A DNA stretch of 64,000 nucleotides from Caprimulgus europaeus (taxonomy: Eukaryota; Chordata; Aves; Caprimulgiformes; Caprimulgidae): the NCBI GenBank assembly GCA_907165065.1, contig OU015540.1, positions 3,208,001 through 3,272,000 of the forward strand, read 5' to 3'. Position 1 is the first letter of the stretch; each line of letters starts with the position of its first letter. The translations under genes were made by a program, and so were the position numbers. Below are positions 30,236 through 43,496 of this stretch, one piece after another. A model generated the notes under the pieces. It did not search any database. It was not told the DNA's origin and saw only the letters and a list, made by a program, of their open reading frames with translations.

Positions 30236-31559
30236 GTCTGCCTGCCCCGGCCCCCTCCCCCTCCTGGTTATTATTCCTACCAGCAAGGTGATGCCTTTTG
30301 CCAAAACACCGATCCCGGCGCGGCTGGCTCGCACCCGCGGAGACCTGCGGGACCAGCCCTGCTCCCTGGCACCCCGGCCATCCAGCCACGAGACATCACA
30401 CAGCTTGTGCCTGTTTGATGGTTGGTTTGGAGGTTTTTTTTAAGCTAAATAAAACTCAGATGGGCAGTTTTCCCCTCCAGAGTTGCAGGTAAAGGCTGAT
30501 GGACTATCCAAACCATCAACCCCAATCCCAGCCATGAGGAAGCAGCAGATGCAGGCAGGAGGAGAGGTGAAGCCAGGCAATGGCAGACAGAAAGCGATGG
30601 ATTCCCCTCAGCAATCTCACAAACTATTAAAAACCTCCCGGGGAGCCTCTCCTGAAGAGAAAGCCGCGCTGTCCTCCCACGCGCCGGCACCGAGCTGTGA
30701 GCGAGAGGCACTGAGGGCCTGCGAGCCGCCAACACCGGCCAGCGGGCAGCCAAGGTAACCCCAGGAATCTTGTTTTCTTCCCTTTAATCATTCCCTCTCT
30801 CTGGGTTTTTTATCTTTCCGATGGTTCCAGTCAACCTTCCAGGTTTGTGAGGTTCAAGGCTTGGGCTCTCACAGGGGACATGGTCCCACAGGGTGATGCT
30901 CACAGGCAGCGCTGCCTCTTCCATCTTTTGCGGGCAGAACGCCCCTCGCCAGCCCCCCACAGACAATGACCACAACACTGGGGCCCGGCTCGACCCTCTG
31001 GGTTCTGAATTTCCATTGCCAGGGTCAGTTTTGCCTCTGCATGTTCCTGGGGATGAACAACAGCAGGACACATCTGTCCCCACACAGAGACTGTCATGGT
31101 CTGGGGCAGTGGATGGGGACTTTGCTGTGATCACTGTGCTGGCAGGCACAGGCCAGCACCCTCAGACAGTTTGTCACCTGTGTCGTGGCAGAGACTGGGG
31201 AGGTGAAACATCGTCCCTTGGGTGCCATCAGGGAGCTGGCACTTGGCTGGGAGAGGACCACTGTCCCCAGATGACTCCAGCCCTGGTGTTGTGACATAGG
31301 GGCAAGGAATGAGGGAACAGCAACACCGCTGGCAGCACATGGGACAAACCCAGTGGACATAAGCTGGCAGGGATGGGGACAGGCAGCATCCTGCCATCTC
31401 CCTGTCACCATGCCGGACACCAGCACCACCACTGCACGGCGAACCAACCCCAGCGGCAACACTGCTTGTGCCACGGGACTGTACATCCCCACACCCCCAT
31501 CCTTACCCTCACAAGCCACCATGCCATGACCCACCTACAGCGGCTTCTTCTTTCCACCC

Positions 31560-31830
31560 CATCCACCCCGGCGGCCGCGGCCTCCCGGTGCCGCCAGCAG
31601 CGCCGTGCGTGTGCCGCCTCGCCGGCGATTACCACAGGAAGAGCTGTAACGCTACAGCAAACCTCCCTGCTCAGCCCTGCTACAAATCAGGGTCAGGCGG
31701 CAGCGCTGTTAGACAGAGCCTGCCGCTACGTGCTCCTGCTCCTAATGTCCTCCCCGGCACGCTTCACGGGGACGCGGAGCAGAGCGGCGCGGTGAGACGG
31801 CGGCTCAGCCCTGTTGTCCATCCGGGGCTT
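31560..31830. other. CpG-rich patch
   Basis: GGCGGCCGCGG (NotI site at 31572) and many further CpG over about 250 bases. It is a possible small CpG island, with no supported exon. Confidence 0.3.
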
Positions 31831-32424
31831 GCTGCCCTCTGATCCGGTTCCCCCATAGCCACACCACGAGTTGGGGCCGGCAGCACCGAGGATTAAGGCC
31901 GGGGAGGCAGGACCAGGGGTGTTTCTCCCCCAGGGCTGCTCTGGCTTTACCTTTAACATCTGCAAATGCGGTTAAAAGTTTGCTGAGCCTATTTTTAGAG
32001 CTTCTCACCACATGCGATTTCTCCATCGTGAGACAGGAAACGCTGATGAGGTTGTTCACCACGGAGTTGCTTTCTCCTCCCCGGACGGCCTCTGAGCTCC
32101 TCCGATCTCCACAGTGCTGCCACACAACCGGTCCCCTGGTCCCCACCTCCTGGCAAGGGGACCACATCCTACGGCAAGCCTGAGAGCCAGGAGAGCTGCC
32201 CGCATGCCATCAACTTGCCCCGTGCCTCAGTTTCCCCAAAGCAACAGCATTTTGCTTTGCTGTCTACCCCGGAGCAGTGCTATAGGCTCGGTGTCTGAGC
32301 ATCTCCTCAATCACAGGATGCATTGATGCATCAGGCACGGGGGATGCCAGTGAAGCAAGACCCCAGTGGGGATGCCCCCCACCCACCCTTGTGCCTGTCA
32401 CCCACAGTGTGTCCTGTCATCACG

Positions 32425-32690
32425 CTTAATACCGAACGCTTTGGAGACGAAGCAGATCCCGGCCGCCCCGATTGGCACCGGCTCTTCTGCCGCCTGTCAC
32501 AACCCCGCACCTGAATACGTGGCACGGGCTCGACAGCCCGCGAGCGCGGCTGCGACTGGGCGGCGCGGGTACCTGCTGTTTGAATGTCAACATCTCATTT
32601 ATCCATCTTGATTGGCTCTCATCAGCCATGCTGCGTTACACCTGATTGCTCCGAGCCGGCGCGGGGTGCCAGACTGCAGCGCGTAATTTC
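32425..32690. promoter_or_regulatory. CpG-island-like segment with CCAAT boxes, candidate promoter or first exon
   Basis: About 20 CpG lie within 150 bases (32427-32575), followed by a less CpG-rich part with ATTGG at 32609-32613, which reads CCAAT on the RAI1 strand. A second CCAAT on that strand comes from GATTGGC at 32470. On the RAI1 strand an AACAGCAG|GTACCC junction near 32567-32580 resembles a weak donor. CpG retention of this kind in a large intron suggests an unmethylated regulatory element or an alternative RAI1 5' exon. No transcript evidence is available here. Confidence 0.35.
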
Positions 32691-33059
32691 ATTTAATTGG
32701 CCCTCCATCCGAAGCAAAACAGAAATAGAGGAATAAAGAAACAATAAAGCATCCTCCTCCCTAAAACAACAACAACAAAAATTAAAATCTCTGCATTTTT
32801 GGGGGTTGGTTTAATTTTGTAATGGTGAGCAAGGCCGTGCCACGGGCTGGGGGAATGGTGTTGGATGCCACGTGGGCTGTGTGATGCTTTGCCACCCCGT
32901 GGGCTCATCACACTCGTGCTCTGCGACGAGCCTCGCGTTCCTGTCACGCTCGCCTGTGCTCCTTCTCCCACCCGCTCTCACAAACCACTGAGGCTGAAAT
33001 TTCAATTAAGAAAGAGAAATAATTACCCTCCGCTCCACATTTCCTCTAAAATGGTAGCC

Positions 33060-33300
33060 AATGCCAGCCAGCCGAGTCACCGCCTCCCGCCGCGTCCTGG
33101 CGCTCACTGGCGGGCTGGTGCTCGGTTGACATTTCCAGGATAACGTTGCCCAACTGCCACTTGCCGGTGGCCACAACCGTGGCCGTGCCAGGAGGCCAAC
33201 ACCGCGCGGATGCTCGGAAGAGACGCTCGCTTCCTTGGCGAGAGCGGGGCTGCCGTGAGCCCCCACCATCCCGGCTCAACCTTGTGCTGGGTCTGAACCC
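33060..33300. other. Second CpG-dense patch
   Basis: Another CpG cluster about 400 bases from the one at 32425-32690, with CCGCCTCCCGCCGCGTCC and ACCGCGCGGATGCTCGG. Together they may form one discontinuous CpG-rich domain of about 0.9 kb. Confidence 0.3.
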
Positions 33301-33309
33301 TCTGCCCGA

Positions 33310-36300
33310 CGCTGCCCACACCCGGCCATGCCCCAGGCTGGGGTGCCAGCCCCCTGCTCTCCACCTGGCAGAGGTGACAGCCACCACACATGGGGACAGG
33401 GTGCACAGGAACGAGAGGACAGGCAGCACCGGTGTGGGCAGCAGCCTCGGCTGCACTGGGGCACTGCTGGCGTGTGGGGTAGCAGTAGGGAAGGGCAGAT
33501 GGACTCACTTTTGGGACATGTCCCCATCTTAGGGACACCAACAGAGTTACAGCGCTGCTCTGGGCAGATGTCTCAAGCCAGTGCTTGCTGGGGCACCTCA
33601 GAAGTGCCCATAGCCCCTGGGAATGGCTCTGCTTGTGTTCACCCTGATGATGTTCCAGAAACCACTTTTCTTGCATCATTTTATCTCAGCACAGCCAGAA
33701 GTTAAAGAGGGACAAACCCCATTGGGGTGGAAAAGGCATAAACCACCTTCAGAGGATGCTGCAGCACCCCACACTGTCCCTGTGGCTTCTCCTCACCTGT
33801 CCTGGCTCCAGCTCATGCTCCGCTGGGGTGGCTCGACCCTGTCACACAGATCCCCGTGGCCTGTCCCTGGCCAGTGCAGCTGGAGGCATGAGATGGAAAC
33901 CCCAGGAGAAGGCAGAGATGGACACTGACCCAGGCACAGGAGGCCCCACCATCGAGGATGAGGATGAGGAGAGCAGGAGCATGACACACAGGGTTGGCCT
34001 TGGGTTTTATGCATGTCGCAGGGCTGTGGTTCTCACCCGCACACAACACTCCAGGCTTGAGCCCTCCTGCTCCAGCCAAAACCCACATCAGGCACTGAAA
34101 CAGCAAGGAACACCGACCGGCTCACGCCGAGCTCGGCTCGGGGAGATGCCACGTTCGGGTGCTGGGAGCTGAGAGGGAGCTCCAGGAGCGAGAAGGCTGT
34201 GACAGTGAGAATTGCTGAGGAAAGGGGTGCTTCCTGCACCCCGACAGATAGAAATATGCTGCTGCCCAGTGACTCCACGGGAACTGGCTCGTGCCACCAC
34301 GTGCCATGGGAGCTGTGCCTTGAGGGAATGGAAATTCCGCTCCTACAGCTCCGGCTGCCCAGGGAGCTCCATGGGTGCTGCAAGGATCCCTGCTGCTGCA
34401 GAACAAGCCGGTGCAGGTGACACGATGTGTCCCCCAAACCCATCCCTCTACAATCAACGTCTGATTTTCTCTGGATGTTTTCCCATTCCTCTTCCCATAA
34501 GCCAGAGTGCCAGGGGGGTAGCAGCAAAGGCTGCGAGTCCCGTGACGCCGATGGCAGGAGATGCGGGAGCCCCAGGCAGTGATCACAAGAACGGGGAAAG
34601 CAGCAACCTCAGGTTGCAGATTAGCTTCATTTTACAGCTTCCCCGTGGTTCAACATCTCACTGGAGACCACCCAGGGAGCCTGGGGAAAGCCAGGGAGAG
34701 GTCACAGGTCCCTGCGGGGTGAGAGCATCCTTTCCCTGGGGAGGAAGCCTGCTCGCAGTCAGTGGGATCCCACGGCTCCCTCAACCCATTGCTGCACCCC
34801 AAACTTCAAGCGGGGCCACACATTGCACCCCTTCCCCTTATAACCCCAAACATCCCCCCTGCAATACTGGCAGGGGCTGCAGAAACCAGTTTGGCAGAGA
34901 GAGGCTCTTTAACCAAGTTTAAATGCACTTCCCTTGACTCGCTTCCCAGTTCAGCATAGAGGAGACCCAACTTGGCCAGCAGCCATGGTGCTCAGCTATG
35001 CACGTCCCTACCCAGAGACACATTCCTCAGCACTGCAGCTAAGTGCAGCACAGCTTTTGAGGCCTTCACCCCTCCTTCAATGATAATTTATGCCCTCTGA
35101 CCCAACTCCCCCTTTTAAATCAGCCTGATCAATAGAGAAATCAGACAATCCTTTTAAGAAACTATCTCATCTGATCCTTCCAGCTAATGATCTCTGCTCT
35201 TCTTATGGCTGTTTGCAGACACGTAGCCCAGCCTGCTGGGGGAAGAAGTGGGAGGAAGAAAAGCCACTGGGCCAAATTTCTCCTTCCTCAGTCCAAGCAG
35301 GAGCAGTGGCATCGCTCCCAATTTGCACGGGAGCAAAATGGGAGGTGCCAAGCCCTATCTTTTGGAAAACTGGAGCGTGGGCTCCCATAGGCAGGCTGAT
35401 GGCTCCTCTGGCAATGCCACACACCGGTGCTTGCTGCTGAGCATTGTGCTGTAGGGGAGTGTCAGCTCCAAAAATCTGCCCCATCCTGTCACCAAACGTG
35501 CCCTTCTCCCAGCCCAGGAGCCTCTGAGGATATTCTCCTCCATCCTTGCCCTTCCCACAGGCTCCAGTTCCTCCCAGGATGGCTTTGCATCACTTGCCCT
35601 GCCAAGAAAACCCAGCAACACAAAGCACCAGCCCCAAATCCAGTTCCCAGCTGAGCCGTGCTCACCAGCACCCTGTGCCACGCACAACCGAGGCTCCCGG
35701 CTCCTCTGCGCACGGAGGGGAAGCGGTGAGCACTGGGGATCCCATCACCTGGCCAGCAAACCCTCATCCCTCCTGGGACCCTCACTTTGTCACTGCAGCA
35801 AAATCCCATGGGTACAGTCACCTTCTGCCTATGGAGCAGCTAAACCAGATCGATGGAAGAGGGAGCGGCATCCTGTGTGGCACCTCCGCAGGGAAGGGAA
35901 CGGCACAGCAAATGGGCACGGCACAGCAGAGCCTCCAGAAGGGCTTTATTGATGGCAGCTGCATTTCTATTTAACTGGCAAAGGAACGGGGTTAACCAGC
36001 AAAGAGAGAAGCATCGAAGAACCCTTTAAGTTTCCAGAGCAAATCAGCTCCTGGAACAAACGCGCTCGGTAGCCAAATGTCCCCTTTGTGCACGCTGGGC
36101 TTGTGACATTTATTACGCTGCCCGAGAACCACCCAGAGGAAGGATGCTGTGGTGGTTTTCACTAGGGCAGAGGCTTTTCTTGCATCTAAGGGCCATTTCA
36201 CACCCTGGCATGCTTGGCAGGGATGTGTCCCCTACCTGTGCAGGGTCTGGACCCCATCATCCCTTCCCCATGGAGACCTCACCCCGCAAACCACCCAGAA

Positions 36301-36480
36301 GGCAGAATGTGACCATGCTCCAAAGATGCTCATCACTCTTCCCAGACCTGCCAGGAGCCAGGGACCAGGTTGCGAGCCCACAGCACCTCCAAGGTTCCCC
36401 CACCACGTGTCCCCTCCCCCTGAAGCCAGGCAGCAGATGCAAAAGCCGAAGGGTGTGAAGGGCTGCGGCAGCGCAGCGCG
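33310..36480. other. Single-copy intronic sequence
   Basis: No gene or large repeat recognised. The stretch at 35070-35200 (GATAATTTATGCC, GATCAATAGAG, CTAATGATCTC) is AT-richer and non-repetitive and is a weak candidate regulatory element. Confidence 0.4.
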
Positions 36481-36489
36481 GTGCAGGTC

Positions 36490-36757
36490 CTGCCACAGCA
36501 GTCACAGTGAATTACAAGGTATTAGAGCCCCGCGCCGCCGTGCCTCTCGCGCAGCAGCAGTCACGGTGAAGGACATGCTATGATAGGACTAGAGTCTCCT
36601 CTGGAGAATCCAGTCACTGGCCTGGTGAAAGGCGGTGGTATGAAGGGGCCAGCCCTGTTCTATAGATCATACAGCGCCAGGCACGGTGAAGGACACACGA
36701 TTACAGGACGAGGTGGTGCGGGGGTTTAGCCAGCGACAGCCAAGCTGAAGGACACGG
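36490..36757. repeat. Dispersed motif family TCACGGTGAAGGACA
   Basis: The motif recurs as CACAGTGAATTACA (36503), CACGGTGAAGGACA (36562), CACGGTGAAGGACA (36682) and AGCTGAAGGACACGG (36743), each preceded by a CAG/GCC-rich stretch. Spacings are about 59, 120 and 61 bases, suggesting a decayed tandem unit of about 60 bases with one copy unrecognisable. Confidence 0.5.
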
Positions 36758-36759
36758 TG

Positions 36760-39700
36760 CTTGGGGAGGGGATGGCTGTGCCTCGCTGGATCGGTGACTG
36801 TCCCTGCCTTTGCGAGCCAGCAGCCGTGAACGTTTTTAATTATTCTTTCTTACTTTATCGAGCATCTAATTCTCATTTACGCCCCAGCCACTTCCACCTG
36901 AGAACGTGGCCGGTGCTGCTCCCTTCCGACACTGCTGCTGTATCCCCTCCTGGCACGAGCTGGATGCGACCCAGAGGTCCATCCCCAGCACAAGGGACTC
37001 ATTCAGTGACCAACCTGCCCTGCAGCTCCTCTGCACGCTCTACATGACATCAAGGACCGTAAAGGAGCTGGGCAGAACCTCCCTGATGCTCAATGTCCCT
37101 CCCCACTGGAGCACAAACACCAAACGCCAATTTTAGTGGCTGCCATAAATGCAGCAGGAGCGGTGTCCCCTGGTGAGGCATCGAGCGGTGACTAAGAGCG
37201 GAGATGACAATAAAGCAGAGGAAGCAAGGTCTGACTGCAAAGCAGCAAACCAACCCCCTGAATCCAGCTCGGAGGCACAGACTGACAATGCTCCCCCAAA
37301 CCAGAATGGAGCCTGAGCCCTGCACAGGCATGAGCCGAGCCGGTGACAGGGACCTGGGGTTGCTTGGGCTCAAGCTGAGCTTGGTCCTGGCACAGGCTCA
37401 GTTTGGGTGGAAATCCCATAAACTGGAGGGGAGAAAGGATTCCCCACATCAGGATGTTGGGACACAGTTCCAGTCTCCTTAGCAAAGCAAACAGAGAGAC
37501 TGTTGCACAGCCCCTATGTATAAATCTCCCCCCTTAGCATGTTCCTGGTGGGAAATGGGGTAGAAATCATGCACGACGTGACAGACCAACGCGGATTTAC
37601 GGTGCTTTGGCACAAAGGGATACAACCAGCTGGGATTCTCGCTCGGGTCTACCACTTGGGCATAGTGCAGCCACAACAAACCTATTTGAATAACTCTTGT
37701 TTCATCCAAGGCAGAGATCCAGCCTATTCCCCACAGAGCGAGCATCGGACCTTGGGCCAAATTAATCTCTGATGGATCTCCATCAACTTCATGGAGTTAG
37801 AACCACAATTTGGCCCATGCATGGCATGTAAATCTGTTCATTTTTCTAGCAAATCATCCAAATACCGCAGCATTTGTTAGCGCAGGAGAGGGACGTGTCC
37901 TCCGGGAGAGATCTCTTTGGATACCGTGCCAGCCTTTCCTTTTTATTTTTTTTTTTTTATTTCCTTTGCTGCTTGGGATAAAAGGCGAGTGAGAGGGTCT
38001 GTAGGACGTGTCTGAGCTGTTTGGGAAAGAAATAGGAATTTCCTCCTGCCATTCCCAGCCTTTTGATAGGCAGGTGGGATGCGAGCAGGAATAACTCAAT
38101 CAAGACAGAGCAATTTTTAATTAATTTGTGGATCCCTTTGCTGGCTGATCGCCTTGGAGACAAAAGGGAAGCCTCTCCTTTAACACTTGTGTGTGCCTGG
38201 TTCTCTGAGCCTCCCCTTTTCACCGACACATCTTTGGTCTTGAAAGCTGCACAAAAGGAAGAATTCCTTGATCTTTTGCCTCAGCTTTTGCTAAGACGGA
38301 GACACACATGAGGGGGGAGCTGGGTTGGGTTTTTTTTTTTTTGGGTTTCTTTTATATTTGTTGGAGAATATTAGAGCCTAAAACACACACAGAGTGGGGT
38401 GGGGAAAGGGAAAAAAAAAAAAAAAGAAGAAAAGGGGAAAAATACCCACTCAAACCTCAGAAAGCAGAGCTTGCTCTGTTGACACCTTCTGCCCAGCCCA
38501 CGCCATCCCCAGGGGGAGGGAGTTGAAAGGTTCAAGCTACATCAAGTGGTGAGTAACGCAGTGGGAAGCTGCTGCTCGGGGCCGGGCTCTCACCCTCCAC
38601 CATCGCTCCCTGCCCCGTGCCCGATGCCGAGAGCTCTCGCCTTCCCCTTCTCCCCTCCATCGCCAGCGACCGTGGGGATGCGGGAACTTCCTCGGCAGTG
38701 ACTGACACTACAATTATCGATTGCCGGCTGCAAAGGCTTGCTCTCGCCTCCCCCCACCTCTTCTCACTTGTTTTCTTCTGTGCAGCAGAGTGCCAGCCTT
38801 CAGAGACTGCTGCTGTAAAAGGCTCAGATTGACGGGGTGTCAAGATATCCGCTGGCCCCGGCTTTTAACGTTCCCTTGCAAGGGGGGAGCGGGAAGAGCC
38901 CCTGCATGGGCGAGGGGAGCTCGGCTAGCTCCAAAAGAAAGGGAGGAATGAAAAGCTTTCCTCTCTCCTCCGTCAAGGAGATGCTCTTGAACCACAAGCA
39001 GCTTTTTCAGCCTCAGCTTGGCTGCGTGCGGCTCGGAAATCTCAAGATGCTGGGAAGGAGAAGAGGCGGCATGCCAGCCGGCCCCTGTCAGCAGCTCCAT
39101 CCTGCCCAAAATCAAGGCACCCAGGAAAAACATCACCCTCCCTACTGGGCATCCATGAGGTGGTACAAACACAGACTGCATGCCCATCAGATTTGGTCGT
39201 GGTCATTTCAGAGGTGGGGAGGACAAGAGGCATCCTGGCCAGAGGAGGTCACCCAGCAAAGGGACTCCCTCCCTAGATCAGGTGCATCCTCTGCTGCTCT
39301 GCACCAATGGCACAGGGGGGACCAGACCAGAGCAGAGGGTTTTCCTAGCAAAGACCAGCAAAGCAGGAGCTCCAGGTGTCCCCCGGGGTCCTCCACCAAA
39401 GGCTGTGATGCCACCTCAGAAGGCCACCTTGTCCGATGGCCCTGGGAGCCAGGGCTCTTGGGTCCTCCACAAGCCCCATCCTCGGCTCAGCAAGTTGCCC
39501 CCGGCAAGTGCCACCCTTGCCACAAAACAGAGATGGCAACCTGCCCACGGAGGTGTTTGCAAAGCCTGGTGGCACCTTGGGACCACCGCTAAGTGTTACA
39601 TGAGGCCTGAAATGAAAGCCAGCTCCACGACCACCGGTGTCAACACCTGGTGATGGGAGGAGAGGGATCGATGATGGAGAGCCTGGTGCTCCTGATGCAC

Positions 39701-41750
39701 GCCTGTCAGGGTCAATACGCAATTCTCAGGGAGAGCAGATGTCCAGGTGAACTGCTTTGCCTTCGTGCAAAGCCTAAGCCAAGGGGCTGGTGGAGCCCCA
39801 TCCTGCTCACACATCCTCTTCCCTGGCCAGACTCAGCCTTGCAACCACCAAATGCCACCGAGAGCATCCCCAGGGCTCATGGCTCTTGTTTCCATCCATG
39901 TAGAGCTCAAGTGTAGCTGCAAAAGGTGTCCAGGGCTGGGAGAAGGACATGGGGGCAATAGAGACCTGCCCCCAGGAGCTTTCGGCTGAACCAAAGCAGC
40001 CCAATGCCACACACAGCATCACTGTGAGACCACGTGGGGACACGAAGCCTGGGGACAGCCACCACCTCTCCGTCATCACAGAGACACTGGCCACCCAAGG
40101 AGGCCTGAAAGAGGGAGTGGGGGTGATGAGGGGGGGAGAACCATCTGCCAGTCCCCCTGCCCGTCCCTGTCCTGAATTACTGGGCAAAGGAAAGGGTCCT
40201 GCCAGCTCAGTGGTCATGTCCCACTGCACACCCTGGGTGGGCAGAGGATCCACATGGCTTTGGCATGACACCTGTTCCCTCCAGGTGTCACTCTGGCTGC
40301 AGAGAGCCATCCCAGACCCACAGCACCCTATGGCACCCCATAGCTGCATGGGGTTTCTCGCTATCGCACCAAGCCCAGGCAGGAGGCACAAGCCCAGCTT
40401 TGCACCCTCACTGCTGGCCATCCCCATGTGCCACACTGGGCAGGATCTGTCCCACGGCCCAGGGGGTCCTGGGAGGACCACAACCACCCACAGCCAAACT
40501 GCAGTGTCCCCTCTCCCGGGGGGGTTTAGCTGCACATCCCTCCCGGAGCACAGTACCTCCAAGAGCCGCATGGCCCCCCAAAAAAACCCGGGGTCTGACC
40601 TACTGACAGGCTTGGGGGCCACACAGCATCGCACCCCAACCCCGGCACAGCCAGACATGCACCAGCACTGCCCCCCCTCCCTCCCCCCTTCCCCAAAACC
40701 CCAAGAAAACAGAGCGCGGCAGGAATAACAAAAGCAGCGATCAGTAAAGACTCTCCCAAGAGGCTGCAAGTTCTTCAATTAGAGCTCTCATTATAGGAAC
40801 GAGAAACTCCACACCGGCTTCTGTACGGATAACACTTTTTTTTCTCACACCCCCCCGCCCCCCCTTTTCTCTTTTAAAGAAAAAAGGGAGGGAGGGAGAG
40901 GAAGGCTGCATCTCTAATGCAACAGACAGGTCTGCTGAGATTCACTTTGGCTCTTATTTTGACTTTCATCTAAAAGAGCTGCCCTGGGAATCCATTAAGT
41001 CCAATTTAAATCGGCTCTCCGCCCTCACGGCTTCTCCCCGCCTTCGCACCCCCCCTCCCAGCTCCCTTTCTCCCCCCCCCTTCCTTGGAAGCAAACAAAC
41101 ACAAAAGCAAGGCCAGGCAGGGCAGGCAGCGAAGGGCAGGCAGCGAAGGGCAGCACCAGCGCGGGTGTCGGAGCCCTTCCCCGGGGATTCCAACCCTCCC
41201 CAGGGCAGTTGCTCCATTTTTATTTCCGCCCAAATAAACACAATCCGGTGACATTTGGATACTGCCTGGATATCACCCACCTCGGCGGTGCTTTTCGGGG
41301 GGTCAGCAGGGTTTTGGGACCTACTTTTGCTCCCCACACATCTCCCCCCTCCCCACAGAGGCATATTTTCCTCTTATTTTATTCTTTTCGAGTACAATTA
41401 GCTCTGTTAACGCCGCAGCTGGCAAAGTTGGATGGGATATAATCACATACTTCACTCCACATTTTTTTTTTGGTGACTCTTCCCCCCCCCCCCCCACTCC
41501 ACCCCCAACCCCAAGATCATTCCTCTGTTGGGAATCGCTCCCCCATCGCAGCCCCGCAGCCGGGTGAGGGATGGACCCCTCGCCTTTCATCTCACCACAC
41601 TCATTCAAGCTCTGCTTCTGTCGTCTAAGCAGTTTTCCAGCTCTTCCCCCCCCTTACCCCCCCTGCAACCCCATAACACACCCGCTCTGCATTGCATCCT
41701 ATTCATATGTTTTCAATCATCGCCGTTTCGTTATTTAAAACAAAAGCACA
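36760..41750. other. Single-copy intronic sequence with short homopolymer runs
   Basis: No exon recognised. Runs of T at 37948-37958 and 38330-38342, A at 38409-38425 and C at 41485-41496. A two-copy GGCAGGCAGCGAAGG unit lies at 41123-41153. The AT-richer part at 37500-38200 holds no reading frame with family features. Confidence 0.4.
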
Positions 41751-41758
41751 CGGGTCCT

Positions 41759-41780
41759 GTGTGTGTGTGTGTGTGTGTGT
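41759..41780. repeat. (GT)11 microsatellite
   Basis: Pure GT dinucleotide run in otherwise single-copy sequence. Confidence 0.95.
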
Positions 41781-42474
41781 CCCTCCCTCACCCAACAGCA
41801 GCCTCCGAGCCCCCTCGCTGGGTTCCTCGATTATTTCCCTGGTTTTGTTTGTTTGTTAATGTCAATGGAGGATTTTAAGGGGGGTGGGGTGGGGGGGTTA
41901 AATCTGCCATGGGAGAAAGGGTGAAAGTCCCAGCGAGGGGTTTTCCAAAGGCGCAGCCAGATGTGCAAACCGGGCGATTCCATGGGTTATCTGCTAGATC
42001 CATTTTTAAATTTATTTTTAATTTATTTTTTTTTTCTTCCCCTGCCCCGCCAGCCACCGAATAAAAGAAAGCAAATCCATCAAGTCAGCGTTCTCACGTG
42101 CAGACAACGGCAAGGAGAGCCAGGCGCCCGACCGCGGCACCGCCGCAACTTTTGTAAGTATAAAACCATGCACATCGATAACTCCTACATGAAATAAACC
42201 TCCCCTGAAAGATTTCCCTCTGCAGAGGCTTTCACAGCTCCGTGCTCCTTATTATTTTAACTTTAGGAAAAGTAAGAGTCAGGACAAGCCAAATGAATCC
42301 ATCCCTTCCACACACAAATATTCCAAGTCTCAGCTGGATCTTTGTTCAGACACCCATCAATCGGCAAGTCAGAAGGATTTTTGGACCGGTTGCAAATTTC
42401 TTTATTACTTCCAGAAAAGCAAAACAACCCCCTTCAACCCCTCATCTGCTGCTGCTGCAAACAGGACACACATG

Positions 42475-42478
<4 letters not shown>

Positions 42479-42525
<47 letters not shown>

Positions 42526-42530
42526 ACACA
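42479..42530. repeat. (CA)n microsatellite, about 26 units
   Basis: CA run with a single T interruption near 42521, followed by C7 and A7. Confidence 0.97.
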
Positions 42531-42682
42531 CCCCCCCAAAAAAAACTCAGCAATACCGGTGCTGTGCATCCATTCAATCGCAGCGGCACACGAGTTGCAC
42601 AAGAGAAAAATAAATCTGGAAAAAGCTCTGTCCACACACCCCACCCCCCCACCCCCCACTCCAATTCTGCTGCGGCTTCAAT

Positions 42683-42738
42683 AAAGAAAAAAAAAAAAAA
42701 AGACAGGGGGGAAAAAAAAAAGGGGAAAAAAAAAAAAG
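42683..42738. repeat. A-rich low-complexity run
   Basis: Three A runs separated by G-rich interruptions; no gene association seen. Confidence 0.85.
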
Positions 42739-42883
42739 CACAAAGATGTAGCTTGCAACAATACCTGCGATGGTTCTCGCTCTCTCCTCTCTCTCCCGCT
42801 GGCTCGCTCTCCTCCTCTTCCAGAGCACAGTAGCCAGATTAGATCCTTAGAAAAAAAAATGTGAGAAATAGCACAATTCTCCT

Positions 42884-42910
42884 TTTTTTTTTTTCTTTTT
42901 TTTTTTTTTG
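42884..42910. repeat. T-rich run
   Basis: Two T runs split by one C, in intronic sequence. Confidence 0.85.
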
Positions 42911-43315
42911 CTTCCCTTCTCAGCAGCCCTTCTGAGCTCCTTCACTAACCATTATTCATAGACCACTAGGGGATATAAGGTAATTAGAAACGGCCCTATA
43001 GCATCCAGCCTGAAAATGTAATGCCAGCGGTAGGAGTGGTGGAGGGCTCTGGCTGCCGGCGGCTCCGGCAGAAAAGTGCTCGGTGAAGCTGGGGACGAGG
43101 TGAGAAGTGGGGTGGAGGAGAGGGCGAGCGGCAGTGGGTGCTGGTGGCTCTTCCCGCAGAGCCCAGGATGGCCAGGGACACCGAGGGACAGCGGCACCAG
43201 TTTGGGTTGGGTTTGGGGATGATTGGGGGGTAATTATTTGTTTTTTGGGGGGGTTTTTTGGGTTGTTTTTTTTTTTGGAGTGGGCTCGGCGTGCCCGTGT
43301 GAGCCGTGCTGGGGC

Positions 43316-43318
<3 letters not shown>

Positions 43319-43365
<47 letters not shown>

Positions 43366-43370
43366 TGTGC
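43319..43370. repeat. (GT)n microsatellite, about 20 units
   Basis: Pure GT from 43319 to about 43358, then GC and GTGTTTGTG. It lies about 800 bases from the complementary (CA)n at 42479-42530, so the two runs form an inverted pair. Confidence 0.97.
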
Positions 43371-43448
43371 CAGGAATAGCAATCAGCAGAGGCAGCACAC
43401 AGAGCGCAAAAATGCCATCATGCAGGGTCAACAGAAAGCTGCAGACAT

Positions 43449-43496
43449 TTTTTTTTTCCCTCTTTCTTTTTTTTTTCCCTTTTTTTTTTTTTTTGT
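43449..43496. repeat. T-rich run
   Basis: Three T runs separated by C-rich interruptions. A further T11 lies at 43564-43573 and a (CA)7 at 43618-43632. Confidence 0.85.

Noticed and set aside
38308..38526. Short plus frame ending in a Lys/Arg run
   Set aside because: It spans T13 and A-rich homopolymers. No family features.
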